From contig JBBDHG010000003.1 of the NCBI GenBank assembly GCA_037951165.1, positions 10,564,501 to 10,628,500 on the forward strand: 64,000 bases of DNA, read 5' to 3'. Positions 1 to 11,675 of this stretch are shown here, one piece after another; position 1 is the first letter of the stretch; each line of letters starts with the position of its first letter. Made by a program: the position numbers and the translations under genes. Origin of the DNA: Lophius americanus. Its lineage: Eukaryota; Chordata; Actinopteri; Lophiiformes; Lophiidae. Below the pieces are notes generated by a model that was given only the letters and a program-made list of their open reading frames with translations, was not told where the DNA came from and made no database searches.

Positions 1-206
1 ACTGACAATCACTGACTGGTCGGGTGAGGTATATGCTGACAGAACAATTAAATCAATGTTATCCCAAATGTTTGCTCATAATAAAAATACATCCATTACC
101 TGTCAGTAGGTGGTAGGTTTGGTTGGAATGGAGCCACTGGTGTACTGTGGTTGATGGTATTGATTTAGCCTCCATCACTAACACTCTATTCTGTATCCTT
201 TTGCAG
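1..206 (+). other. ankib1: ankib1 intron, 3' end
   Basis: No coding content in frame with the exon. It ends with a standard 3' splice site (pyrimidine-rich tract, then TTGCAG at 201-206). Confidence 0.7.
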
Positions 207-1118
207 GGTCTAGGGTCTTTGGATGACGATGACCCTAATATTTTACTGGCCATTCAGCTCTCACTTCAGGACTCAGGGATGGCAGGGAGTGGGTACAGCC
301 ATGCTGTCCTTGCAAACGAAGCCTCGCTCGGAGCTATCGGTACCTCCCTGCCCTCTCGGCTTGATCAGAGCACTTCAGATGATGAGGTCTTCTCTAGAGC
401 TTCCTTAAGCAACTCAGAACTGGTGGATCTGAGAGATAACTTTGCTAGATTCAACATCAGCAGCCATTACCCTGCTGCCAGTGATGTCCCCAACTCCGTC
501 CAGCACTGCGACAGTCACCTCTCGGCCTACCGGGCTTCTGTGCCAGTACCAGGGGCTCCAGGGAGCAGCAACTTATCATCAAGCCTCTTCTCCTCTTCCA
601 GTGACATGACAGATTCCACCACATGTGGCCACCATGACCCTTCGTCATCCTCCGCATTTTCAGCAAACGCAAACCTGCTGGGCAACATCATGGCTTGGTT
701 CCACGACATGAATCCTCAAGGTATCACACTGGTCCCATCCGGCTCATCTGACACCGAGTCAAATGTCGGTGCTCTCCATGCAGATGGTAATAGTTTCCTG
801 CAGGAGCAGGAAAAAGGTGCTTCAGTCCTGCTAGAAAACTGGAAACCTCAGGAAGTGATGTCAGATGTGGGTGTTTGCTCTCAGAGACTGAGCGACATGG
901 ATAAAATGGAATGTATTGTTGCTGATAGGCCAACCCAGTTAGATCTAGTAGGGCTGGACACAATGCCACTACCTTGCATGACCTCCGTAGACGCAAGTGG
1001 AGACCATGTTGAACAGGGAGACTCGAAGGTCTGTCACATCGATACGTGTGACTCCATCTCCGACCAGCTGCCCAGCACCAGCTCGTCTGAGTGGGAGGAC
1101 CGAGTGCATTTGGTATGA
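207..1118 (+). CDS. ankib1: ANKIB1 (ankyrin repeat and IBR domain protein 1), terminal coding exon
   Basis: C-terminal part of an RBR-type E3 ubiquitin ligase; the ankyrin, RING and IBR exons lie upstream of the window. The reading frame opens after a pyrimidine-rich tract ending in CAG at 204-206 and runs about 303 residues to TGA at 1116-1118. It begins with an acidic stretch and a ubiquitin-interacting motif (DDDPNILLAIQLSLQDSG, exon residues about 6-23), followed by NEASLGAIGTSLPSRLD, a Ser-rich region, NLLGNIMAWFHDMNPQ, and the C-terminus WEDRVHLV. All of these follow the order I know from vertebrate ANKIB1, whose C-terminus is very similar. The in-frame ATG at 123 lies in the intron and is not a start. 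The UIM should bind ubiquitin; that is family knowledge. I cannot tell whether this is an a or b teleost paralogue. Confidence 0.93.
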   Translation, partial: GLGSLDDDDPNILLAIQLSLQDSGMAGSGYSHAVLANEASLGAIGTSLPSRLDQSTSDDEVFSRASLSNSELVDLRDNFARFNISSHYPAASDVPNSVQHCDSHLSAYRASVPVPGAPGSSNLSSSLFSSSSDMTDSTTCGHHDPSSSSAFSANANLLGNIMAWFHDMNPQGITLVPSGSSDTESNVGALHADGNSFLQEQEKGASVLLENWKPQEVMSDVGVCSQRLSDMDKMECIVADRPTQLDLVGLDTMPLPCMTSVDASGDHVEQGDSKVCHIDTCDSISDQLPSTSSSEWEDRVHLV

Positions 1119-1429
1119 AGTGATGGATGAGATGGGAAGGAGCTTTTTTGGAAGGATAAATAACCCCTATAGATTAATTAGAGTTTAACAATAGTTATAT
1201 CAACTAGGTGGAATGTATTCAGAATGAAGAATATATTCATTGGAAAGGAGGGGAAGAAGTACACTGCTGAAAAAATTCATTTGAACCAAAGCTAGTGAAA
1301 CTGACTCACAGTCGCTGTGCTTCCTAACCGGACAGAATGTTACCCCTGAACTTTGATTAAATCTGTGTTAAGCTGTGATGATGAAGTGTTCCTTTAATTT
1401 TTTTGAGCAGTGTATTTAGGCTCTGAAGG

Positions 1430-2511
1430 GCGAATTCACAAAAGGATTGCGCAGCTTTTGCTAACGCAAAACGGATGCAGTTGGATGAACATTATTCACA
1501 AGGCAGGGTCAAACACTGTAATGCAGCGCTAACTGGACTGTCATGCAGATTGCGTCTCGGTGCTCTTCTGCTATTTTGACGTATTTAAATAAGATATTAT
1601 GCATACATGTGGGGCAAAATAGGCCCCATTCTATGCAAATGAACCTCGTTGCAGGAACGGACTGATCCCAGCCTTCAACAAAGTTTGCCACACGCAATTA
1701 CCATGGAATTATTTGTGTCTTCAGAGAGTTGTCGGTAATTGAAGCGCAAGTGTAAGGGCTGTCACACCCAGACTTTCCAGTGATCATACCAGCAGTGATA
1801 GTGGCCAGACAGAGGCGTTGTAATGCCTGGCACATTGGTGAGGCGATATTACGAACGAGAATATCTCACTGAAACTCATCCAGGTCACCTGTTTCTTAAT
1901 ATTTTCAATGAGATTGAGCCTTCCACCCAGAGATGCCATGCAAAACCTGGCATTGGGAAATTGCTGGCAACACTCCAGGTTCGGTTCTGTGGGATGTCAT
2001 ACTAGCCATTTTTCGTAGAGCAGCAGGACAGCAGGACTTTAAGATTCACCATGGACAGCTCCACTCAAACTCTTTTATTTTGCAATGTAGTGAAAATACA
2101 TATATGTGTATATATGTTATATATATATATATATAAATATATATATATTTCTTGCTGCCCCAGTTAGTTTTCATGACTGGAGTGTTTCCATGAATGTCAC
2201 TGTAGCAATTCTGCCAAGAATTCCAGCTCGCTTTATGAAAATTTAAGTTTTCTTTTCAACCTGCTATTGTTTCTGTAGGCGCAAAGGCAACATTTATTGC
2301 CACATTGGTAATTGCAATCAGACACAAATCTGGGTCGTACTGCAATCAGGGGCAACGAGTTGTTGATGTGTTTGCGCGTGTATTTGCACAGCATTGGTGC
2401 AATGTCTTTGAGAATCGGTCCTTAAGACGGCGCAAATAGCGCTTGCAAATGATCTGCAATTCATTGTGCATTAGTGGCTGCAATTCTTTCTTTGTGAATT
2501 CGCCCCTCAGT
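1430..2511. mobile_element. Non-autonomous DNA transposon with ~18-bp terminal inverted repeats
   Basis: The left end reads GGGCGAATTCACAAAAGGAT and the right end is its near-perfect reverse complement (TTTGTGAATTCGCCC at about 2494-2509). The two ends also share a following ATTGCxCAG-like segment. The interior (about 1.05 kb) has no transposase-like ORF and is rich in GCAAT words. I see no clear target-site duplication, so the superfamily (hAT-like or other) is open. Confidence 0.6.
2105..2151. repeat. TA-rich microsatellite
   Basis: Imperfect (TA)n/(ATAT) run inside the inverted-repeat element in the ankib1 3' UTR. Confidence 0.85.
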
Positions 2512-2680
2512 GGAGTTGAGGACTGCAGTCTGACGTGTTGCCTGCATTTACAGTACTATCATCCCTGCCAAGATCCGGAGCTGGAAAGAAAGCAACTTAG
2601 GAGAATGACAGATCACACGTGATACAAGGATCAATGTAATTCTTCCTTAAACTATGATGTGCTCATAGGAAAAATGAAAA

Positions 2681-2707
2681 GTTTCTTTAAACGTACTTTA
2701 AAGAAAC
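2681..2707. repeat. Short perfect hairpin (11-bp arms)
   Basis: GTTTCTTTAAA (2681-2691) and its exact reverse complement TTTAAAGAAAC (2697-2707) flank a 5-nt loop. It lies in the presumed ankib1 3' UTR. Function unknown; it could be chance in AT-rich sequence. Confidence 0.6.
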
Positions 2708-4018
2708 GAGACTTTAAACGTAGTTCAGGTATTATTATTTTTTCTCAACTGAAGTAAATGCCTACTGTATGTGTCTGAATCAGGTCTGAGGGAGGTTTCT
2801 CATCTATACACATGAGCGGAGGAATATTTTTGCCCCCATAGGCGAGGAATAATTAAGCTCCGAGCTACATCTGCCTATATTCATAGTTGCCAAACACTGA
2901 CTTGCAAAAGCACAATTTGCAGTCAACAAGTGGATTCTTCAAAGCAAATTGTGCCTGCTTCTTACAATCTCCACGACTCGACTAAATGTCGATGTCAAAG
3001 TCTTGAGCCATATGTTTGAGATTGTGACTGACTGATGTTTTCAGTTTTCAGATTTCCCTTTCTAGGAGCTGTAGTGTCCTGTGTTACGCTGTGGTTCCTG
3101 ACCATAATGGTTGTCTACTGTCCGTGTCCAACATTCACGCTAAACAATTATATTATTCATTCAGAGACGAAGTTGGTGGCCTGCTTAGAAACATTTCAAA
3201 ATGGAGTCGACAATTGTCTTAAAGCCTCAATCCTCACTCTTTGAGTGGAGGTCGTCTTATCTGATCTTGACAAACACTGACGGACCCGTCGGGTCTGCTT
3301 GGTGTCGGCGAGATCAGTACACGCAGCAAATGCTGTTGTGACTGGCTTAAATTGACGTTTGAGTGCGACAGCAGAATGTGGAGCGTGACAGCACAGAAAG
3401 CGAGCCGTCATGTTTATCACCCGCAGGAATTGCCAGTGACAGAGATAATCACGTGATCACACTCAGGCTCGGATGAATTAAATAGTCACGCTCGAGTCAC
3501 TGTATTAGTGCTTATATGAGCAAAGCCGTCTTCGAGTTCCGCAGACGCCCCGGCCTGCAGGGGAAATCCATGAATGTATACCACATCCCGAACACGTTTT
3601 CTTTAAACGGTGCTCTACGCAGCTAGAGACTCAGTGCCTTTATTTCGACCAGCATGAAAACTGAATTATTTTCACACATTTCCTAGTGCTAAGTCTACAC
3701 AGTATTTACAGTGTAAACAAAGAAAACACTCATTACCTGTTAATAGTGTGAAATATTGATTTTTTTTAAAATCAAAAACTTTGTAGCATGAAGATTTCGG
3801 TTGGTTCTGAATGACGTATGTATCATGATACAACCAATTTTATATGATTCGGTTTAATGGGAAATAATTAATGTCATACTTTCAGATCTTTTTCACAGAT
3901 ATTTATTTATCTCATTCTTTAGTGCGAGGGGACTTCTTGTCCTGCATTTTGCAACTGTTTTTTTCTTCTGTGTATTAGAAACTAAAATCACTGTACTGAC
4001 TTTGGAATGAGTCCACCT

Positions 4019-4020
<2 letters not shown>

Positions 4021-4071
<51 letters not shown>

Positions 4072-4084
4072 GTGTGTGTGTGTG
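4021..4084. repeat. (TG)n microsatellite
   Basis: About 32 TG units with a single interruption (TGCG), inside the probable ankib1 3' UTR. A His/Thr-rich ORF on the other strand is an artefact of this repeat. Confidence 0.97.
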
Positions 4085-4646
4085 ACACGTATTTTCCCAA
4101 GACACTAAATGGAGGAAAGTTGCAATATTAAGTTGGTATTTATTTGAAATGAATCAAATCCATTAAAAGTGATGGATTTTTGATAACCATGATGAAACAT
4201 CACACATTAATCAGTGTTATTCCTTTAATGATGTTTTAGCACAGACTAATATCTGGAGTAAATTACCTTTTTGTTTTCCTGCAGACACGTAGAGCTGCAT
4301 TAAAGCTAAAGATTGTTCTGTAAAGTGTCACGATGCGGTGAAACTGGGTGCAATATGGTTAATGGAACTGGTTTATTGTCAGCGGATTAAACGGAAGAAT
4401 TAACATGTCACCCTTTCTTTATTCTGTATGTGTATGAAATGGGTAGGAATCTAAGTGAAATTTGTACTTCCTTGAATTTGACCTCTAATGTTCAGGTGAT
4501 TTCATTTCAAATAGCTTATAACATTTTATAACCCATTGAGACTTTGTTGTTGTAAAGCAACTAATCCTTGAAATGCTATTTGCACTTTCATTGTCTATAC
4601 TTGATACATTCCCTCTTTATATGAAAAATGTTTGATGTGTGATGCC

Positions 4647-4652
4647 AATAAA
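4647..4652 (+). terminator. ankib1: ankib1 poly(A) signal candidate
   Basis: Canonical AATAAA, followed about 20 bases on by a GT/T-rich element (TGTGTTTCTTTG at 4671). It is on the right strand and precedes the convergent lifeguard gene's 3' end. Confidence 0.55.
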
Positions 4653-4670
4653 CTAAGTATTGAGTTTTAA

Positions 4671-5530
4671 TGTGTTTCTTTGAATTATTATTGATTTATC
4701 TACATTCGGTGCAATTCATTTGGCGAAGAGGAAATTTTTGAGCAGCAACTTTGTTTTATTGGAGTGTTAAGTTTGACAAATGCTATCCTTTATTGGAGTC
4801 AGGTTTGGAATCGAGCTTTCCTAGAGCATCATTAGGATCCATTTAAACTACAGGAAACCATCTGGAGATGATATATTCCACGACACCCCCCAACAAACGT
4901 AAGAACTAACGCATCAGTAAATTACATATCCCCCATTCCTTCAGTGAGCCCAGAGTGGCGGATATTGTTTTTGGGGAAAAAAATGAAACTATGGTAGTTT
5001 TGTGTGAATTTCCTCTTGAATGGAAGGAATCCTAGCAGAAACTGGCGACAAGCTGAAGTGCTCTGTATGATCTGACACCTATTTATCAACACGCGTCAAT
5101 GAGCCTTGGGCACCCATGACCCTGTTTCCAGTTCAGTGGTTGTCCTTCCTTGGCCAACTTTGGAGCAGGTACACCCTACAAGACTTGCAGTTCTTCCTCA
5201 TTTGACCCTCGTCAAACTCCCTCAGATCTTAGGGCTTGCCTGATTGCCCATTTTGTACATCACATCACTTCAGGACATAATGTTCACTTGCGGCCTAATA
5301 TCCCACCCACTCACAGGAGCCATGGTAACGAGATGATCCATCAGTGTTATAATGTTATGGCTGATCAGGGGCTGTAAAGTTTTGTGAAGAAGAGTCTATG
5401 GTTTGCTTGATTGGCTCCTGGGAAATATGACCATGTTTTAGGCTTATGGCAAAAGTAAGAATTCCATGAAAAAGACAAAACTCAATGTCAAATGATTATG
5501 GACGAACATACAATACTAACCTCCCATCAT
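4671..5530. other. Intergenic gap between two converging genes
   Basis: No coding signal. It holds a degraded Tc1-like fragment at 5066-5372 and, near 4868-4905, a short piece resembling the 3' end of the dispersed family described at 27835 and 41600. Confidence 0.6.
5066..5372 (-). mobile_element. Tc1-like transposon relic
   Basis: The sequence contains GTCAATGAGCCTTGGGCACC, then CCTTCCTTGGCCAACTTTGG, and ends in TAATGTTATGGCTGATCAGG. These words match the antisense of a Tc1/mariner element very common in fish (transposase words RQGHGRP.LID, and the terminal inverted repeat). About 300 bp remain of an element normally over 1 kb. Frameshifts and internal deletions leave no usable ORF. Confidence 0.75.
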
Positions 5531-5775
5531 TTTATTCTGGCTGATAAAAGATGTTTTTGATCTTTCATAGAGCAACCACTATTACAATCCCATTTATTAT
5601 AAATACATTTATAGAATAAACACAGTGCATGAAACCATCTGAACTGGATCCTGGAAACATCAGTCAACTCCTCTCATTTAAATGTGGTGCCTGCAGGAAA
5701 ACAAACCCCGGTTTGTGATTATTGTCAAGTGTTCTGACAGAAGATGGAGATGAGCATCGTGATGGAGGCTGAGCG
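5531..5775 (-). other. lifeguard gene 3' UTR
   Basis: Minus-strand AATAAA hexamers lie at 5593-5598 (178 bp past the stop codon) and 5531-5536. Either gives a short UTR. Confidence 0.6.
5593..5598 (-). terminator. lifeguard poly(A) signal candidate
   Basis: TTTATT on the plus strand reads AATAAA on the gene strand, 178 bp downstream of the stop; a second copy is at 5531-5536. Confidence 0.5.
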
Positions 5776-5928
5776 TTAGCGACACAGCCCGATCAGCTGC
5801 AGCAGCAGGAGGAACATGCTGACAATGTCCAAATAGAGGTTGAGAGCGGCGAACACATATTCTTCAGGAGAGACTTCATACTTCCTGTATTTCCCGCCCA
5901 CAATGAGCTGGGTATCAAACACCAAGTA
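5776..5928 (-). CDS. lifeguard coding exon 10 (last)
   Basis: Residues 246-295 and TAA. Starts after CTTCAG. Carries FDTQ (D250 is the conserved aspartate in helix 6), SPEEY and the helix-7 NLYLDIV motif. The stop is at 5776-5778. Confidence 0.95.
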   Translation of the reverse strand, partial: YLVFDTQLIVGGKYRKYEVSPEEYVFAALNLYLDIVSMFLLLLQLIGLCR

Positions 5929-8900
5929 CTGAAGAGAGACAGAGAAGGAGAAGGTGTGCTTAGGCCCAGATGTGAGAGAGACAGCGTGTTTGTGTGATGA
6001 AAGATACGGAGAGACAGCTACAAGATCTGGTCTGAAGGAGAACACCAGCCCTGTTTCTTCTCTTTGTGAGAGGGAAGTGTGCAGATAAACAGAGTGTAAA
6101 AATCACGCAGTCGGAGCTGTGCAGCTCAAAACAAATTGTGACTGGCTGCTGACAGCCTGTTCGGCTCTGTGTGCAGTCGCAGTTTGTTCCAAAGGTTGAC
6201 GTGATGGCTCACAATATTTGCTGTTATTACCAAAGGCAAGCAGAGAGGTGGCTGTGAAAGTGAAGTCTACTGCTGCTAAGAGGTGCATAATTGAAATTAA
6301 AGGGCACAAGGACATCACAGTCTCTCTTTTCTCACTCTAACTACTGTGACAGACGCCGCAGAGTGGAGCGCCGACTCAGGGTCTTGACATTAAGCTTTCT
6401 TTAATGATCATTTCAAAAGGTCACATTTTTTTTCTGTGTGGCAGCGATTCAACCTGTTTTGTTGCAGGAACTCAAATCCTGTCATCAGCATCTCAGTGTA
6501 CTTACTAAAGAAAACAGCAAGGTTCCCAGGCAGGCGTACAGGATGTACAGGTACTGTTGAAAGAATCAGACGCACAAAGTCATCACAGGAATCATAAACA
6601 GCTTTAGATTAACTTGTGACGGATCATTGAAAATCCACCTGCCGGATTTTGTGTGGGTCATACTTATCCGCCAAAACGACTCTGCATGTTCTGACACCAA
6701 TCTGTCAGAACCAGTGTTTATGTTTTGCGGCTATTTTTTGTTGTTTTTTTCTGCATTGGTTGTGGTTTGTTAGTCAGTAAGTTAATATTTTTTCCAAATA
6801 ATATTTATTTTTACATTTTTGTCACTTTTCTGTCGTATTGTTGAGACCCACTCGAAAACAAGATGGTGCATTCTAAGGCTTTAATCTTAATAAATAAATG
6901 TATTTATACCTACTTCAGTATAACGTATGCGTTAGCGGGTTCATTCGATGTTCTCTGCTTGTTTCTAACGTTTATTTTCAGCCAATAAGTTAAAATCTTT
7001 TGGAGAAATAGGACTGGGCTGTCTAGTCTGATCCCATGTCGGTGGAACAGGAGCTCAAAGGCTTTGGTGTTCTTGGCAAACAGCTTTGGTGAGTCAAATG
7101 GATTTTGATGAATCATAAATAGGGGTTTATTATTGCTTGCTTGAGATGGTTGCTGCTTCTGCGGTGTGAATGAGGTCCAGATTCATCGGTTTGATGGTGC
7201 CAGTGTGCTTTTGTATGTTTATGCACAGCGGCTTGGATTGAATCCGTTTTTCTGCTGCTCACATGTCATGGAAGTTTTTATTTTCTTGTTGGTGGTAAGA
7301 GTAAGCGTGACTGATTGCTGGGAGTTTATTATTTAGTAATGATAATGTAGTATATATATATATACATAGTTATTTGAGATATACTGTATGTGATATCTAT
7401 TTGTGTTGCAGCATAACGTCTCTGCATAAGTTCCCTCAGGGATGGGTCTAATTAAGAGAAATAATTTTGCTACGTTGTACTGTGTGTGGCTGTATGTGAT
7501 CAATACAGGATTTCATCTTCTTCTTCTTCTTCTTCTTCTTCTAATCTGTATTAGCGGTGCATCCTTGATGCTTTCAGTGTGTGTCTATGCTGTCAGCGTT
7601 TAACTCTTATAGGCGTGGAACCTTGTTTTATATTAAACAGCAATATAACAGCCGTTTAACCACTTTATTCCAGTAATTACATTTTACTTTGTCTTTGAAT
7701 AGTGGCTGCCTACAGAGTCTGACAACAACCTGTACCCATAGCATCACGGTGAAATCATTTGAGGGCACTTTAATTGTGGGAGTATAGCTCTTAAGGCCCA
7801 GGTGGAAAATCAGCCACTGATTTTGTAACAGGTATTGTTAAGTTATTCAATGGAATAATTGGATTCTTTTACGTCATTATCCATATTCCAACAAAAGACG
7901 TAAATATGTCCTGCTGTCAAAACCGATGGGATTCTGCAATGTTCATCATTAGTAAGTGACGTGCAAACTGTAATTTCCATTAACTCCAATCGTGTTCCTG
8001 CATTTTAGACACTTAAGAATTGAACTGTTAATTTTAGGTTGTTCTTATTTAGGTGTTTTTATTATACAAGCCTATTCAGGTCTCTACCACACCATCACAC
8101 AAACTTATCTTTTTAAAAATGTCCTTTCCTTGTGTCTTATTGACGGGTGTGAAATAACAACTCTTGCTATTCCCTCTTTTTTATTTTTGATATTTCGGTG
8201 TAATTGAATGTAATTTAATTTCAATAGCTCTCGTTTTTACAGTAGAGTAATAAGACCTTAATATTGACAGGGTGCCAATAGTCTAAGCTTAGTCACATTT
8301 TGATTAACTCCCCATCCAGCTACTTTTTCTATAAGGTCAGATGTCATTTCCATCCACACATGTCATGAGCAAAAAGAGGGTTGAGTGGAGAGAAAGTCTC
8401 TTCGCTCAGAGAACAGTGGTTACTGTAGGTTACTGGCTGCCAGCTAGTTAAACAGTCCGCCTGTCAACTCCCTTATTCAGGGTGATTTGTGTTAAAATTA
8501 CTTTTTGTCAGGGCTGAAAATCGACTGGAATCTTTAGATGACTGAAATTTCCACCCTCCACTTTTTGCCGTGCGCTCATCTAAATCACGCTGATCCTCAC
8601 GTCTGCCCAATATCCCTGCTTCCATCACACCAACTTCTCTGTCCACGCCCAATACATCTCACCCATTGATATGTGCCATCGTAACAAGATCATACCATTT
8701 TGACTTCACTTGTTGGTGGTTTTACTGTTATGGCTGATTGGTGTGTGTCGCCTAAGCTTTTTTATTTTTACCATTTAAATATATATGCCTGTTTCAAATC
8801 TCGCCTAAGGATGCAATCATTCTTCAATATAGTGGCTGAAAGAGTGATGTTACTTTTACAGCTTTTCCATTCTAGCTGCTCTTTATGGTAAACATGGCGG

Positions 8901-11584
8901 TAACAAAATATGCTTGAAGACTATTCCTCGCTCACGGCTAAAACAGTAACTGCTGTCGCAGTTAATGCACGATTGAATGCATCAGTCTGAAATGTGTGCA
9001 AGTCCACACAGATTTGAGAGTGCTTTCTCTCTATCCTTCCTGCTGGTGCAGAGGTCAGTGGCATTCAGTCCTGGGAATAAAAGCTATGAGGTGGCGTGCA
9101 CTCCTGCCTCTAACTGTGCACCGCAGCCTTTCATTTCAAATGGGTTCTCTCTGCAAACACAGGTGTAAACACGGCAGCTCATTTATATACCTGCGATTGG
9201 AGAATAGCACACAGCAATCCAAACGAAAAGAGGGTCCAGAAAAATACCCACAGGCTCCCACTCAGTGCAGTGAAGTCCCACTAGAGGCAGAGAAACAGGT
9301 GAAAGGGAGAGAGACACTGAATGTGACGAGCCTCTCAAATAGAGAACTGGAAAAAGAAAATCTCTCATTTGGACTCGTTCAAGGTCGCCTGCATTGCAGG
9401 TTTGCTGAGCGGTCCCATAGATTACTAAATGATGAAGACATAGTGCAGCTCAACACTGGAGGAAAACCGAACTCTGGATGTAATGGTGCTGGATAATTAA
9501 TCAACATCTGCAAAACAGGCGCAGAGGAGGTATAGGGATTTGTGCCGTTTGTAAAACAATGAAGTGCCGTTTGTAAAAGTTGAACATGAAAGTTTTAGAT
9601 CCGAATGTTGATTGTAAATCTAAATGTAAAAATCTAAATGTTAAATCTAAATGTTGGACAAAATGTGGTCTGTTACTTTTGTAAACGGCGCCCCATAAGC
9701 AACTACAGGTGAATAATGATGCTGATCAACCGGGGGGGCTCCCAGGAAAATGTCCGATTGACAGTTATACAACAGTGACGGGGACACACAGATGAAACTC
9801 AGCTCCCAGGACGCACCTGCAAACCCAATCTGAAGGAGGAACAGGAAGTAATTTAAACCAAACAAGAGGTGGAAACTGTAAACCACCCCAACTCTCTAAA
9901 CATAACTCAGATGCATTCTTTCTGCCGGTTACTGAGCAGAGAGCATTTCTATTCTCAAGAAAGTCCTCGTGTTTTTGCTTGTAATATTCGGTCAAATGGA
10001 ATTCTACTGCTGCGCCTTTAGATGCAACAAGTGACGGAATGCATGAAATGCCAAACCACATTGAGAGGCAATTAGGAGAGACTTTGAATGCAGTTTGGCT
10101 TACATCGCTTTCACTTGTCTCATTGTTTGCACCACTGACTGTATCATTACTTTTGTTGTAAATATGAGCCTTTTATTGGAGCGGCGAGCCCAACTACCTG
10201 TGAGGCGATTCTTAAAAGGTCTCAACAATTTTGCACATTGCTTATAAAAAGTCGCACTTTGGAAATGTCACTTATCCACAAGTAAGCTGTTAATATAAAC
10301 CTTATGACATCACTGAGAAATAATTACACAGCCATTCTGCTTTACATCTCAGGCCAAGCAACATGTCTCCCATGTCTCCTTTCAAATAGTAATCTCAGAG
10401 CGGGTTTAGTTTATAAGACAGCTCAGGCTGGAAGGAGACAGACAAAAGGACGAGGGGCTATTTAGCTGGTGACAAAGGCCTCCAGGTGATTTATCAACTC
10501 AAGATTTTTGTTATCAGCCTGAGCCAGCATGAAAAAACGAGCAGAGGTTTAGGTGCAACCACCAGACCAACGGAATTAACTTGATGGACACATGCTCTTA
10601 TCTCCGCAGTAGTAATTGTCTCTTCCTCGACAGCATTCAAGAGCTCCAAACCTTCGCCAGCTGCTACATTAAGCAGAGGCGATCGAGAAAAACCTGGCCA
10701 TCAGCTCTCAGCTGAGCACTTCTCCTCTGACTGCACAGGAAGCACAGCTCAGCGTGAGGACATTTAGCCCTGACTGTACGGCAAAGTCGCCGCAGTTTAT
10801 GAAATTCCACTTTTGGGCGCACAGCAAACTGAGTTCAGAGTCTGTGACAGATCTTACCTTGGACTGTATTGCAAAGAGAGTCAAAGCGAAGGACACCAGC
10901 GCCGTTGCCCCCACAGCCCATAAAACTGCTTCAGCATTAAAGTACCTGCAGACAGAAGTATCAGACGCATAAGCGGCAGAGGGAGGGCATCCTGCAGGAT
11001 CACATCTAACAAGTCAGCAGGCAGGCTGCATATAGAAGGAGCTGGTTGACTTGCCTTGAAAGGGAAGCATTACTTTCTTATAACAAATCCAGTTTTCTTT
11101 CATTTATTAGTCTGTTTCATATGTCTTAACTAGAGTGATAGCAGGAACCCTGTTTGGCCGTGCATTGCATAATTCATCACCTGTGTTAATTCCATATCAG
11201 TCGCGTTACACCCTCACTTAATTCATGATCATATAAATATGATATTATCAATGTATTATTGATAAACAGCCTTCGTCCTTTTTCTGCCACTTACAGAGGA
11301 TGGAGTATGTAACACATTTCCACACAGAGACATTGTTCTTGAACTAATTCTGATGCATCTGATATATACTTCCAGCCGGAACCTCCTTTTTAATTTAGCA
11401 GACCGCCGATGATAACATCTTATCAGGTCTGATGGCTTCATTGCAGCCCTCCGACATCCAGCCATCAGATACCGATCAAACCGAGCTATTATTGTGTAAA
11501 TGAGCCAGCATCCGGTACGGATTAATCCACGCAAACAAACACTCACACTGCCACAGACCCCAGCATCAGGCCCTCTGCAACAGT

Positions 11585-11675
<91 letters not shown>

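Larger units (their letters stand above)
1119..4670 (+). other. ankib1: ankib1 3' UTR (probable extent)
   Basis: No ORF of note follows the stop. The first AATAAA followed by a GT-rich element on this strand is at 4647-4652, giving an inferred 3' UTR of about 3.5 kb. It contains an inserted terminal-inverted-repeat element (1430-2511), a TA-rich stretch near 2100-2150 and a TG microsatellite at 4021-4084. An earlier cleavage site cannot be excluded. Confidence 0.5.
6554..9190 (-). other. lifeguard intron 8 (2.6 kb)
   Basis: No coding signal. Contains a TTC microsatellite (7516-7542) and a Tc1-like relic (8550-8738). Confidence 0.8.

Noticed and set aside
123..206. In-frame ATG and 28 codons before the ankib1 exon
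   Set aside because: They lie upstream of a standard 3' splice site and do not resemble ANKIB1; intron sequence.
8996..9496. 166-codon plus-strand ORF
   Set aside because: It lies antisense to lifeguard exon 8 (9191-9280) and shows no recognisable domain; likely a shadow.
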